Shown here one piece after another: positions 52,907-62,615 of a stretch of 64,000 bases of DNA (positions are counted from its first letter, which is position 1; each line of letters begins with the position of its first letter). This DNA comes from Patescibacteria group bacterium (GTDB taxonomy: Bacteria; Patescibacteriota; Gracilibacteria; UBA1369). The stretch spans positions 1 to 64,000 of the forward strand of contig CAUJCM010000001.1 of assembly GCA_963169655.1 (NCBI GenBank). Direction: 5' to 3'. Below the pieces are notes generated by a model, which saw only the letters and a list, made by a program, of their open reading frames with translations, did no database searches and was not told the origin of the DNA. A program made the position numbers and the translations under genes.

Positions 52907-55567
52907 TTATTTGCTTAAAAAATGATGTACTTGGTCTTTTTTGCATTGATGAATTTGTATGCCGGCTGGTAAAGAAGAGATAAACGATTGTCCATAGGAT
53001 TTTTGTACTAATCTTGAATCTAAAATAATAACTGCTCCTGTGTCTGAGGCTGATCTGATTAATCGTCCAAATCCTTGTTTAAAGCGTAATATCGCCCTTG
53101 GTAAACTGTATTGATCGAAAGGTTGTGAAAATAAAGTTGATCTTGAAGAAATAATTGGATCATCTGGTGGGTCAAAAGGTAATTTTTGTATGATTACACT
53201 AGTTAGAATATTACCTGCTAAATCGACTCCTTCCCAAAAACTATTTGTTCCAAGAATGGCTGTTTTGGCTGGTTCATGGGAAAAATGTGAAATTATTTTA
53301 CCTCTTCCTCCAGATATATTTTGTCCTAAAAGCTCAAATCCTTCTTGTTTTAATTGTGGAGCAAGGTCAAAATATATTTTGTGTAAATCTCTTTTTGCTG
53401 TGAAGAGAACTAATGTTCTTCCTCCATTGGTTTTAATTACCTGTTCAATTATTTTTTCACATTGTTCAAGATATTCAGGATTTTTAGGTTCAGTTAAGTC
53501 TTCTGGAATGATGATTTTGACTTGATCGGGATAACTGAAATGACTAGATATTTGTAGTTCTTCAAAGCTTGGATCAAGTCCTAATTCATCTTTAATATAT
53601 TGAAAATTATTATTAGTTGTTAAAGTAGCTGAAGTTAAAATGATGGATGAATATCTTGGTAAAATATTATTGGTGACTGTTTCTTGTATTTTTAAAGGTG
53701 TAAATTTAAAGTGAATACTTTCGTCCATTCCTTTGTTAATCCAGGTAATAAGATTATGTGTGTTTTGCGTGTATTTTTGTAAATCGCTGAAGTATTTGTT
53801 TAATTCAAATAAATTATGATTTAATTCGGTGTTATTTAAATTTAAATCTGTAATTAATTCATTAGTTTTGTTAATGAGATTGTTGATTTGAGGTAGGTTG
53901 ACAATAAATGTGTGAAGAAGATTTAGGACTTCAATCCAGGAAGTAGATTGGAGTATTTGTTGATTAATTGTTAAGTTTTGATTGTTAGTATTGATACTAA
54001 CTTTTTGTTCTAAAAGACCTTTTAAAATTAAGAATACTTTTTCAATTAAAATTGATAATTCTGGTTTGATTTTTTTCCAATCACTTAATAGTGGACTAAT
54101 AATATTACTAAAGTCCATTGTGCTATTTTTATGGTCTTCTATTGGGCTAATAATATTATTTAAAATTTTTTCTAGCTTATTGCTTCCAATTGATACAGTT
54201 TGAGCATCAGTGATTGTTGTTTCAAGATGATGTGCTTCATCAACTATTAAAATAGGATTATTGGGTAGAATGATATTATCACTAATTGTATCTTGGATAA
54301 GTAAGGCATGATTTACCACTACAATATCAGCTGATTCAGCTTTTTGTCTGGCTTTTTCGAGGTATTCAAACTCTTGATCTTTTAAAGGTTGATGATCTGG
54401 ATCTGAACAAATTACTTCATATAAAGTAATTTCTTTATTAATTAAATTTAATTCATCTAAATCACCAGTTCCAGTATGATTTAACCAAAGTAGGATTTTG
54501 ATGATAGCTGTAAGTTCATATTCTTCAAAATAATCTTTATTTTTAAATTGATTAAATCGGGAGATAGAAAAATATTTTTTTCTGCCTTTGAGGGTAGTAA
54601 TTTGAATATTAGGAAAAAGAGTTTTAACTATATTAAAATCTTTGTTAGTTATTTGATCTTGTAAGTTATTTGTGTGGGTTGAGATTATTACTTTTTTATT
54701 CCATTTTGTTTTAGCAAAAGCTGCAGCTAATAAATAAGCTAATGTTTTTCCTGTCCCAGTTCCAGCTTCAATAATTGCATTAGTGTTATTTTGAAAACTA
54801 TTTAATATGTGATTAATCATTTTAATTTGACCAGCTCTAACTTCGTAGTTATGGATATTTTCCGTGAATGGGCTATTTTGATTTAATAAATTAATTAAAT
54901 CTTCAATAGAGTTGATTGATATATTTAAAGTAGAATTTTCTGGTTTGGGTATTACTGTGACGGGATTTGAAATATTTTGATTTTGACTTTCAGCATTTTG
55001 AAAAATATCAGCTAAATCCCAATTACTTTTTTTAATTAATGTTTTAATTTCATCTAATGTGTTTTTAGGTATTTCAGTAATTTTCTCCTTTAAGATATTA
55101 AATAAATCTACACATACAGAAGCATCTGACATAGCCCTGTGCTTGTGTTCATGTTTAATATTGAGATGAGTGCTGATAGTTTCTAGACTAAGAGATGGCA
55201 GGTTATTAAGTAAAATATTAGACAGTTTTAATGTGTCAATTTGTTTGTTTAAAATAGGAATACCTTTGGCTTCAAGAAAATTAAGGTCAAACTCAATATT
55301 ATGTCCAATTATTGGATAATTTCCGAGAAACTCACTGAGTTTTTGTTTGATTTCACTAAATGTAGGGGCATTTTTGACAAGTTCAGTGTTAATTCCAGTG
55401 ATATGGCTAACCATTGAAGGTATTTCTATTTCAGGATTAATTAATGTTTCAAATCTATCGATAATTTGATTGTTTTGAAATTTGATTGCGGCTATCTCAA
55501 TGACTTGATCAAAAGCTGGTTCAAATCCTGTTGTTTCAAGGTCTAGTGAAATGTAAATTTGGGACAT
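52907..55567 (-). CDS. dinG: DinG-type helicase fused to a DnaQ-like 3'-5' exonuclease
   Basis: The 886-aa protein begins with a DEDDh exonuclease (DLETTG at residues 9-14, HNIEFD near 93, HRAMSD near 142). From residue 245 an XPD-type superfamily 2 helicase follows: Walker A GTGTGKT (near 272), DEAHH (near 443) and GFGRLIRS (near 835). The cysteines for an iron-sulfur cluster are not apparent. The layout is that of the Firmicutes-type DinG (YpvA). It acts on DNA in repair or replication. Confidence 0.94.
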   Translation of the reverse strand: MSQIYISLDLETTGFEPAFDQVIEIAAIKFQNNQIIDRFETLINPEIEIPSMVSHITGINTELVKNAPTFSEIKQKLSEFLGNYPIIGHNIEFDLNFLEAKGIPILNKQIDTLKLSNILLNNLPSLSLETISTHLNIKHEHKHRAMSDASVCVDLFNILKEKITEIPKNTLDEIKTLIKKSNWDLADIFQNAESQNQNISNPVTVIPKPENSTLNISINSIEDLINLLNQNSPFTENIHNYEVRAGQIKMINHILNSFQNNTNAIIEAGTGTGKTLAYLLAAAFAKTKWNKKVIISTHTNNLQDQITNKDFNIVKTLFPNIQITTLKGRKKYFSISRFNQFKNKDYFEEYELTAIIKILLWLNHTGTGDLDELNLINKEITLYEVICSDPDHQPLKDQEFEYLEKARQKAESADIVVVNHALLIQDTISDNIILPNNPILIVDEAHHLETTITDAQTVSIGSNKLEKILNNIISPIEDHKNSTMDFSNIISPLLSDWKKIKPELSILIEKVFLILKGLLEQKVSINTNNQNLTINQQILQSTSWIEVLNLLHTFIVNLPQINNLINKTNELITDLNLNNTELNHNLFELNKYFSDLQKYTQNTHNLITWINKGMDESIHFKFTPLKIQETVTNNILPRYSSIILTSATLTTNNNFQYIKDELGLDPSFEELQISSHFSYPDQVKIIIPEDLTEPKNPEYLEQCEKIIEQVIKTNGGRTLVLFTAKRDLHKIYFDLAPQLKQEGFELLGQNISGGRGKIISHFSHEPAKTAILGTNSFWEGVDLAGNILTSVIIQKLPFDPPDDPIISSRSTLFSQPFDQYSLPRAILRFKQGFGRLIRSASDTGAVIILDSRLVQKSYGQSFISSLPAGIQIHQCKKDQVHHFLSK

Positions 55568-55714
55568 TAGGTTCTTGTCGGGTTGAAAAGTAAGTGAGTG
55601 TATAATACATTATTCAAGAGTTTTGATAAAGTATTAAAAAATGTGAAAGCTATACTTTACAAACATAGTTATTGATGTTATTTTATTTTCTTGTTTTTAT
55701 TTTTAAATAGACAG

Positions 55715-56380
55715 ATGCCAAAATTTTTTTTAAAGAGATCAAAAGATATAATAAAAGTTCTTAAGGGAGATGAAGTAGACTTAGAGGTGTTGAATGAAGC
55801 AGATAATGGTGAGGTTGCGGATATTAAAGATCAAATTTCCATAAAATTGAATGATTTGATTATCCCAAGTCATTTAAATATGATAGTCCGTGAGTTTTCT
55901 GAAAATGATGAAGAATTAATGCAACTTTATTATGAAATTTTTGCAGAATTAGGACAAGATGGATTGAAAATAGTTTTGACTTTAGATTTTTTAAATATAA
56001 AAAATTCCAATGAAAGGATTTTAAAACAAGAATTAAGATTGTTGAAAGATTTATTTAGTAAAATAGTTGTAAGTTACCAAGATTTTGGGGTAAATCCTTT
56101 GGTTCTTTTAAGCTCAATAGTATCTAAAAACCCAGATATTTCTATTACTCAATTAATTGAGATTACTTATAAAATTGAAAGATTAATCACTTTGTCTTTT
56201 CCAGCAAAACTACATCAAAAGTTAATGAAAATTGATTGGACTATTAATGAGTTAGTGCTTTTGATTGAAAATTTGGAGTTTATTATTAAAAGAGATTCTA
56301 GGTATGCTGGTTTTGAATATTTACGTAATTATTTAAATTCAGCAAATCAAGTTATTGAAGAAGGAATGCTTTATAATTAA
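55715..56380 (+). CDS. Hypothetical helical protein
   Basis: The 221-aa soluble protein is rich in Leu, Ile, Glu and Lys and appears all-helical. No family is recognised. I chose ATG 55715 over an upstream TTG. Its stop and the stop of the convergent gene share the TTAA at 56377-56380. Confidence 0.65.
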   Translation: MPKFFLKRSKDIIKVLKGDEVDLEVLNEADNGEVADIKDQISIKLNDLIIPSHLNMIVREFSENDEELMQLYYEIFAELGQDGLKIVLTLDFLNIKNSNERILKQELRLLKDLFSKIVVSYQDFGVNPLVLLSSIVSKNPDISITQLIEITYKIERLITLSFPAKLHQKLMKIDWTINELVLLIENLEFIIKRDSRYAGFEYLRNYLNSANQVIEEGMLYN

Positions 56381-57729
56381 GCGTTAAGATGTGTTTGTGC
56401 TGTTTGACCTGAAGAAGTTGATGGAAAATTTCCTCTAGTATAAGCTGTGGTGGCATCAATTACTCCTTCTGCACCGTTTAATATTTTTGCTATTTTAGGA
56501 TCTTGCAATGCTTTGTAATATTCCATTTGAACTATATTTCCATCTGGATAAGCAATACTAATTGTATTATCTACTGGTCTGAATCCATGACTATAATCAC
56601 GATATAAATCGTCATGAGCTGGATTTTTTTGAATAGGCTCGCCATCGATATATAAGCCATCAAAATCTAATTTGCCTGGATGATCAATTGCATATCTAGA
56701 GATAATTACATCTTTTTTTGAGCCAGCGACTAAGGCTTGTCCATTCATTAATCTTTGTCTACCTTGAGCTCCTAATTGATTATCTATTGCTGAACTATGT
56801 CTTAAAATAAAAGCATTTCCTTGCATTTGATTTCTTTGTTCAGTGATTTGTGAAGATCCTTCACTTCCTGTGAGTAAGCCAATTCCTGGTAATTTTATGT
56901 CTGCTTGAGAGTAAGTTTGTCTTGTCATTGTTCTCGTTGGTAAACCCCAACCAAATCTTTTAGATAATTCTTGAGCAAGTAGTGGAGTCATTGGGACTCT
57001 TACATAATCACTGTCTGAACCAATAGCTAAATAATCTGGAGAAGTTCTATAGCTTACTCTTGTCCCATCTTCTCCTTGCATAGTAATAGTTCTCATATTT
57101 TCTGGTCGGCTAAAAGAGGGAATATTACCTCTTTCAATTTCAGCTAAAATAGCTATTTCCATTTTTCTTTGATTTTCTTTATTATTCATATTTCCAAAAT
57201 TGACCGCATCCATAAAAGTACGTCCACTAGGAGCATTTCTTGGGCGAGGGGGAATTCTTGTTGGCGAGATTGGTCTTTCAAATTTAACTGGTTCTAATTT
57301 TGGTGCTGATGCTTTAGGAGAAGAAGTAGGGGCCGAAGCAGGTGCATTTTGATTTGTTGATTGAGAAGGGGTTGTAGAGGTGTTTTCTGCTTGAGTTTCA
57401 TTTTTTTTATCTTTTTTAAATAATCCTCCTAAACCAATTGCATCTAGTATTTTATAAATATCTATATCTCCATTTTGATCAGAAAATTGTTCTTTAAAAT
57501 CGTGAGTAAATTGTTCAAAATTTCCTTTAATAGTTGAAAAAAATTCATCAAAAAAAGTGCTTTTGGCTTCTGGAGTTTGGACTTCTTGTGAAATTTCTTG
57601 GCCAATAGCTTCTGGTGTCGAACTTGTTTCTGGTGCAGGTTTAGGGATATTGATGTTACCTGACTGTGCTTGTTCATTTTCCCCAGTCCTTTCTATTGAT
57701 GGATTAGATGTAGGAGTATTTTGTTGCAT
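56377..57729 (-). CDS. Hypothetical protein with Pro/Ser/Thr-rich linker
   Basis: The 450-aa protein has a disordered, Gln/Thr/Pro-rich start (residues 1-55 and 110-165) and a folded C-terminal part from about 170. Residues 335-400 (AGSKKDVIISRY, IDGEPIQKNPAHDDLYRDYSHGFRPV) resemble a motif I know from secreted bacterial proteins of unknown function, with a Gly-Lys-Lys-Asp-Val-Val block and a Tyr-x-Asp-Tyr-Ser-His-Gly block. No signal peptide is present. The SFPSTSSGQTAQ-like tail looks like linker sequence. The start overlaps the stop of a 50-aa upstream gene (TAATG). Confidence 0.75.
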   Translation of the reverse strand: MQQNTPTSNPSIERTGENEQAQSGNINIPKPAPETSSTPEAIGQEISQEVQTPEAKSTFFDEFFSTIKGNFEQFTHDFKEQFSDQNGDIDIYKILDAIGLGGLFKKDKKNETQAENTSTTPSQSTNQNAPASAPTSSPKASAPKLEPVKFERPISPTRIPPRPRNAPSGRTFMDAVNFGNMNNKENQRKMEIAILAEIERGNIPSFSRPENMRTITMQGEDGTRVSYRTSPDYLAIGSDSDYVRVPMTPLLAQELSKRFGWGLPTRTMTRQTYSQADIKLPGIGLLTGSEGSSQITEQRNQMQGNAFILRHSSAIDNQLGAQGRQRLMNGQALVAGSKKDVIISRYAIDHPGKLDFDGLYIDGEPIQKNPAHDDLYRDYSHGFRPVDNTISIAYPDGNIVQMEYYKALQDPKIAKILNGAEGVIDATTAYTRGNFPSTSSGQTAQTHLNA

Positions 57730-57881
57730 TATTGAAATATATTAAATTTCTTTTTTTGATTTTCTTTAATTAATAATTTTTTTTTGGTTTTGAATAATGC
57801 TTCTTTAGCAATATTTTCTAGTAATTGTTTATCTTTTATGTTGATTTGATATTTATTTTGGTCATTTTGTTTTTGATTCAT
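57729..57881 (-). CDS. Small basic protein, 50 aa
   Basis: An ORF of 50 codons begins MNQKQNDQNKYQINIKDKQL and ends NQKKKFNIFQ. It is basic (many Lys) and probably a single helix. Its TAA overlaps the ATG of the 450-aa gene (TAATG), the usual form of translational coupling. No function is known. The A/T-rich composition means chance cannot be excluded. Confidence 0.5.
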   Translation of the reverse strand: MNQKQNDQNKYQINIKDKQLLENIAKEALFKTKKKLLIKENQKKKFNIFQ

Positions 57882-58006
57882 AATTGAAGATGAATATATC
57901 GAAATATTATATCATAAATTAGATATTTTGTCTTGTTTTTAAACAATCAAAATTTATTAATTAAAATTTTTAGTGTATAGGGTATTTGCTAATAAAATGT
58001 TTTTGA

Positions 58007-61000
58007 ATGCATTTAAATTATTTAGAGAGTTTACCAATATTTAGTCATAAAGATACTATTATTCGAGCTATTGAAGAAAATGTAGTATCTATTGTGGTTG
58101 GAGAAACTGGTTCCGGAAAATCAACTCAAATACCTAAAATGATTATTGAGGCTTTAGCTAATAGAGGTAAAGCTGATCCTAGTGCTTCTAATCTGAAAAT
58201 TGCTTGTACGCAACCACGCAGAATTGCTGCTGTATCTATTGCTACTTGGATAGCACAAGAAATGGAAGTAACTTTGGGAGAAGAAGTTGGTTATAAAATT
58301 CGATTTGATGATGATACTACAAAAGGGACGGTGGTAACTATTTGTACTGATGGTATTTTATTGCAGGAGATGAAAGGGGATCCATTGTTATCAAAATATG
58401 ATGCGATTTTAGTAGATGAGGCTCATGAAAGAAATTTAAATATCGATTTTTTATTGGGACTATTAAAGGATATTCAAAATAAGAGGAAAGCAGTTAATAA
58501 AAATGAGTTAAAAATTGTTGTGACATCTGCTACTTTTGATGCTCAAAAATTTGCTGATTTTTTTGCTGATTTAAATATTGATCAGAAGGGAATTTTAAAA
58601 GAAATTCCGATTATAAATGTGTCAGGAAGACTTTTCCCGGTTGATATTTCATATAATCCTATTGTTGATGAAGAAGATATTTACCGTAAAATTGCTAAAA
58701 TAGTTCAAGAAATTGAAGAAGATGAGAGAAAATTAGGCTTAAAGAAGGGAGGTATTTTAATATTTATGCCTGGTGAAGGTGAAATATTTAAAACTATTGA
58801 TGAAATAGAAAAATTAAGAAATATTAATTTAATTAGTTTTCCTCTCTATTCTCGTTTATCAATGGAGGATCAAGAGAAAATTTATCAACATTTTGAAGAT
58901 AAAAATAAAATTGTTGTGGCTACAAATATTGCTGAAACTTCTTTAACTGTGCCTGATATTCGATATGTTATAGACACTGGACTCGCTCGTATTACTGATT
59001 TTAATTTTAGAACTGGAATAGGTAGTTTGGAAGTTACTAAAATTTCTAAAGCTTCGATTATTCAAAGAGCTGGTAGGGCTGGAAGAGTGGAGCCGGGGAT
59101 TTGTATTAGACTTTTTTCTGAAGAAGATTTTGAAAGTCGAGATGATTATACAAAGCCTGAAATTCAAAGATCTGATTTATCATCAGTAGTTTTGCATATG
59201 CTTTTAATTGGCATAGAGAATTTATTTAATTTTAATTTTATTGATAGCCCTGAACCAAAAGCATTTAAAAATGCTATTAATAATTTGATAGAATTAGGAG
59301 CTTTGGACCAAAATCAGAAATTAACTGTTCTTGGTGAGAGAATGGCTATTTTACCTTTAGAACCAAGAATTTCAGTAATGCTTTTAATGGCTGAAAAATA
59401 TGGATGTGTTAATAAAATAGCTATTATTGCTTCTTCCTTATCTGTGAAAGACCCTTTTTTAAGGCCAAAAGATGAAGAAGATTTAGCTGATAAAGCAAAA
59501 AAATATTTTCAGAGATTAGCTGGAGGTAATGTAACAAAATACAAGACAATCAAATTACGAAGAGGAAGAAAATTAATTACAAAAAGAGTTGTAGATAAGA
59601 GTTCAAATAATCAACAGTTGATGTCTGATTTGATTGTATTTTTAGTGGTTTGGAATAAGCTTCAAAGTTTAAAAACTGAAGAAGAAAAAATAAGTTATTG
59701 CCAAATAAATTATCTAAATTGGTTGATGTTTAAAGAGATTGAACAGATCTATAGGCAATTATTAGATACTTTAAATATTTTTGCCAAGGAAGAATTTCAA
59801 AAATATCAATTAATAGAAGGGCAGACTGATTTATCTGTGAAATTAGAAAATAGAGAGGGAGTTTTGAAATCAATTGCTTCTGGTTTTATTCAAAATTTAT
59901 GTGAATTAATTGGGCATCAAATTTATAAAACTAGAAATACAGAAAATATTTTTATACATCCTGGTTCTGCTTTATTTTATATTAATCCAAAGGTTTTTGT
60001 GTCTGCTGAGATAATAGAAACAACGAGGTTATATGCGAGAAATAATACAATGATTGATTTGGCTTGGTTAGAAGAAATTGCACCACAATTAAGTAAGAAA
60101 AAAGAAGGTCCAATCCGTTTTGATTATAAAAGTGGAAGAACTTTTAGAGAGGAAGAAGTTTATTTTAGAGATAAAAAAATTGTGAAGAAAAGAATGATAG
60201 ATCTTTCAGAAACAAATCCAAAGTTAGCAGAAGAGTTTTTAGTTAAAGAAGGTTTGGTTAGAGGTCAATTTGTGAGATTTTTCCCTTGGTTAGAAAAAAA
60301 TTATAAATTATTAGCACAATTAAAATTGTATGCTAGTCAATTAAATAATCCTGATTTAATTTTTAATAATCAAAAATTAAAGGAGTGGTATTTGAAGAAG
60401 TTTGAAAAGAGTTTAAAGCCAATTACATCTATTAATGGTATTCGTGAATTACTGAAAGATTTTGGAGAAGATTATTTAGTAATGACTATAGATAAAATTT
60501 TAAGTAAAAGTGATTTGGAAAAAATTAATAAGATATTTCCTGGAGAGATTTTTTTGTCCGGTAAAAAATATCTGATTAAATATATGTTTGATGAAGGAAG
60601 ATATGTTGATGGCCCAAATATTTTTGTTAATGTTGGGGATTTGCAAGATTTAAATAATGAAATTATTAAAAATAATTTGCGTGATTATCCTAATTTACGT
60701 CCAAATTTTGTTATTATTAGTGAAGGTAATAAAGAGGAAATTACTAGTGGAGAAGATATTGATGAGCTTAAAAATAGGGTTGATCATTGGCATTTAAAGA
60801 AATATTGGCAGAAATTAAGGAAAAATGTGGAAGTTAAAAATATTAGAATAGAAGATGTTTGGAGAAATTGGAAAGGTCTTTTAAGTCAATTTGAAGTGGG
60901 ACATAGTTTATTTGAATCGGGTGAGCTTGGTATTATTTATGCTTATATTGGCTTTTGTAAAAATGGACATAAAATAAATAAAGTGTTATTCGAAGATATT

Positions 61001-61399
61001 GAAGTAGCTTGGAGAACTAGTTTAGAAGTTATTAAGGAATTATTTAAATTGCAAGTTAAGGGGGCTTTGAATTTTAAAGAAATTAAAATTTTAGAACTGG
61101 AAAAGAAATACCAGGACTATATTTATGGTTTTGATATCAATAGTATTTTGAAAAAAATATTGTGGAAGCGATTAGATTTTGAAAATAAGTTAGCAGATTA
61201 TGCTGTGATAAAAGATGAATTAAAAGTTAAAAAAATATTAGAAGCTGAACAAAAAAAATTACAAGAATATAAAGAAGAATGTTTAGCAAACTTAGAAAGA
61301 TTATTGAAAGAAATAGAGAAATTATCTCAATCTAATAGCCGAGAAGATTTATTAAAGATTGCTGAATTTAAGAAAAAGATAGACTTTGCTGAATTTTAG
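58007..61399 (+). CDS. hrpA: ATP-dependent RNA helicase HrpA-like (DEAH)
   Basis: The 1130-aa protein has a DEAH-box helicase: Walker A GETGSGKST (near residue 33), VDEAHER (near 140), SAT, TNIAETSLT and QRAGRAGR. An HA2/OB-fold region and a C-terminal HrpA domain (DUF3418-like) fill the rest, with a Lys/Glu coiled-coil end. HrpA-type helicases act on mRNA and stalled ribosomes. Length is near the family's usual 1300. Monocistronic. Confidence 0.94.
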   Translation: MHLNYLESLPIFSHKDTIIRAIEENVVSIVVGETGSGKSTQIPKMIIEALANRGKADPSASNLKIACTQPRRIAAVSIATWIAQEMEVTLGEEVGYKIRFDDDTTKGTVVTICTDGILLQEMKGDPLLSKYDAILVDEAHERNLNIDFLLGLLKDIQNKRKAVNKNELKIVVTSATFDAQKFADFFADLNIDQKGILKEIPIINVSGRLFPVDISYNPIVDEEDIYRKIAKIVQEIEEDERKLGLKKGGILIFMPGEGEIFKTIDEIEKLRNINLISFPLYSRLSMEDQEKIYQHFEDKNKIVVATNIAETSLTVPDIRYVIDTGLARITDFNFRTGIGSLEVTKISKASIIQRAGRAGRVEPGICIRLFSEEDFESRDDYTKPEIQRSDLSSVVLHMLLIGIENLFNFNFIDSPEPKAFKNAINNLIELGALDQNQKLTVLGERMAILPLEPRISVMLLMAEKYGCVNKIAIIASSLSVKDPFLRPKDEEDLADKAKKYFQRLAGGNVTKYKTIKLRRGRKLITKRVVDKSSNNQQLMSDLIVFLVVWNKLQSLKTEEEKISYCQINYLNWLMFKEIEQIYRQLLDTLNIFAKEEFQKYQLIEGQTDLSVKLENREGVLKSIASGFIQNLCELIGHQIYKTRNTENIFIHPGSALFYINPKVFVSAEIIETTRLYARNNTMIDLAWLEEIAPQLSKKKEGPIRFDYKSGRTFREEEVYFRDKKIVKKRMIDLSETNPKLAEEFLVKEGLVRGQFVRFFPWLEKNYKLLAQLKLYASQLNNPDLIFNNQKLKEWYLKKFEKSLKPITSINGIRELLKDFGEDYLVMTIDKILSKSDLEKINKIFPGEIFLSGKKYLIKYMFDEGRYVDGPNIFVNVGDLQDLNNEIIKNNLRDYPNLRPNFVIISEGNKEEITSGEDIDELKNRVDHWHLKKYWQKLRKNVEVKNIRIEDVWRNWKGLLSQFEVGHSLFESGELGIIYAYIGFCKNGHKINKVLFEDIEVAWRTSLEVIKELFKLQVKGALNFKEIKILELEKKYQDYIYGFDINSILKKILWKRLDFENKLADYAVIKDELKVKKILEAEQKKLQEYKEECLANLERLLKEIEKLSQSNSREDLLKIAEFKKKIDFAEF

Positions 61400-61430
61400 G
61401 AATTTTTAATCTTTAATTTATTTTTTTATG

Positions 61431-61470
61431 TTACCCTCCCCTTTGCGGTGGGTGGGGGATAGGGATGGTA
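61431..61470. other. GC-rich imperfect hairpin between hrpA and rsmA
   Basis: TTACCCTCCC pairs imperfectly with GGGATGGTAA around a G-rich centre (GGTGGGTGGGGG). The composition stands out from the A/T-rich surroundings. It may be a terminator for the convergent genes or a distant relative of the palindromic repeats. Confidence 0.4.
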
Positions 61471-61518
61471 AAAATTAAAAAATATTTTGTATAAAAGGCA
61501 ATTGTTAAGTGAGGTGTT

Positions 61519-62337
61519 TTAGTACTTTTTGGCAACTTGTAAAATCCTTTCCCAGTCTGAAAAGTCTAAATGTTGTGGACGGGAATTAGAGGTAATTTTT
61601 GCTTCTTGAATGATACTTGACCATTTTGTTTTATTGTGTCCCCATAATGTATTTAAACTATTTTCTAAAGTCTTCCTTTTTTGAGAAAATGCCTTTTTTA
61701 TTAAAATAGTGAAATTATGCCAATCTTTTATTTTTGGCTTGTTTAAGGATTGTAATTTTAAAATTGCTGAATAAACTTTGGGGACTGGAATAAAATTGTT
61801 TGGTGATACTTTATCAATAATTTGGCAGTCGGCGAATGCTTGAGTTTGAAGACTTAAAATATTATGATTGCCTTTTTTTGCTAGAATTTTTTCGGCAACT
61901 TCAAGCTGTGTAAGTAAAATTAAGGTTTTAGGTGGATATTGGCTATGTAAAAAGTGTGTGATGATTGGAGAGGTAATATAATATGGTATATTTGCGACAA
62001 CTTTATAATTTTTTAATTTTATTGGATATTTTAATATATCCTGATGAATAATTTGGAGGTTTTTGGCATTTTGAAAAGTTTTATTTAAATATGGTATTAA
62101 AGTTGAATCTTTTTCAACTGTAATAACTTGTTTTGCTTTTTTAATTAATTCATTAGTTAAAATTCCTAAACCTGGTCCTACTTCAATAATATTATCATTT
62201 TGGCTAATCTCTGCTGCACTTACTATCTTATCAATAATTTTAGTATTAAAAAGAAAATTTTGACCTAGGTTTTTTTTTGTATAAAGGTTTTCAGATTTTA
62301 ATATATTGAGTAGCTCTTTTTGATTATTGTATAGCAT
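61519..62337 (-). CDS. rsmA: 16S rRNA dimethyladenosine transferase (RsmA/KsgA)
   Basis: The 272-aa methylase adds four methyls to two adenines at the 3' end of 16S rRNA. LGQNFL (near residue 24), the SAM motif EVGPGLGIL (near 52) and the NIPYYITSP motif (near 116) are diagnostic. It overlaps the DUF167 gene stop by one base (62337), so the two are coupled. Confidence 0.96.
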   Translation of the reverse strand: MLYNNQKELLNILKSENLYTKKNLGQNFLFNTKIIDKIVSAAEISQNDNIIEVGPGLGILTNELIKKAKQVITVEKDSTLIPYLNKTFQNAKNLQIIHQDILKYPIKLKNYKVVANIPYYITSPIITHFLHSQYPPKTLILLTQLEVAEKILAKKGNHNILSLQTQAFADCQIIDKVSPNNFIPVPKVYSAILKLQSLNKPKIKDWHNFTILIKKAFSQKRKTLENSLNTLWGHNKTKWSSIIQEAKITSNSRPQHLDFSDWERILQVAKKY

Positions 62338-62615
62338 TAGACTTGTATGCTTAATAATTTATGTCTTTGAGTATGTCCAGAAATGATTTGTATTTTTGAG
62401 GGAGCTATTTTAAGTGATTTAGCAATAAATTTTATTAATTCCTTATTAGCTTTATTATTTTCAGGGACGGCTGTTAATTTTATTTTTAAATTGAGATGAT
62501 CATCTATTAATTCTTCTGAAATCAATTCATTTTTTTTACTATTAGGAATTAAATGTACTTTAAAAGTAATTTGTGAGGAATTAGATTGATTTATTAATGT
62601 TCGTAGATGATTCAT
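62337..62615 (-). CDS. DUF167 (YggU) family protein
   Basis: The 92-aa protein matches DUF167: HLIPNSKKNELI, LNLKIKLTAVPENNKANKELIKFIAKSLKI and IISGHTQRHK. Function unknown. It overlaps the ATPase gene upstream by 35 nt and rsmA downstream by one, so all three form a minus-strand operon. Confidence 0.9.
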   Translation of the reverse strand: MNHLRTLINQSNSSQITFKVHLIPNSKKNELISEELIDDHLNLKIKLTAVPENNKANKELIKFIAKSLKIAPSKIQIISGHTQRHKLLSIQV

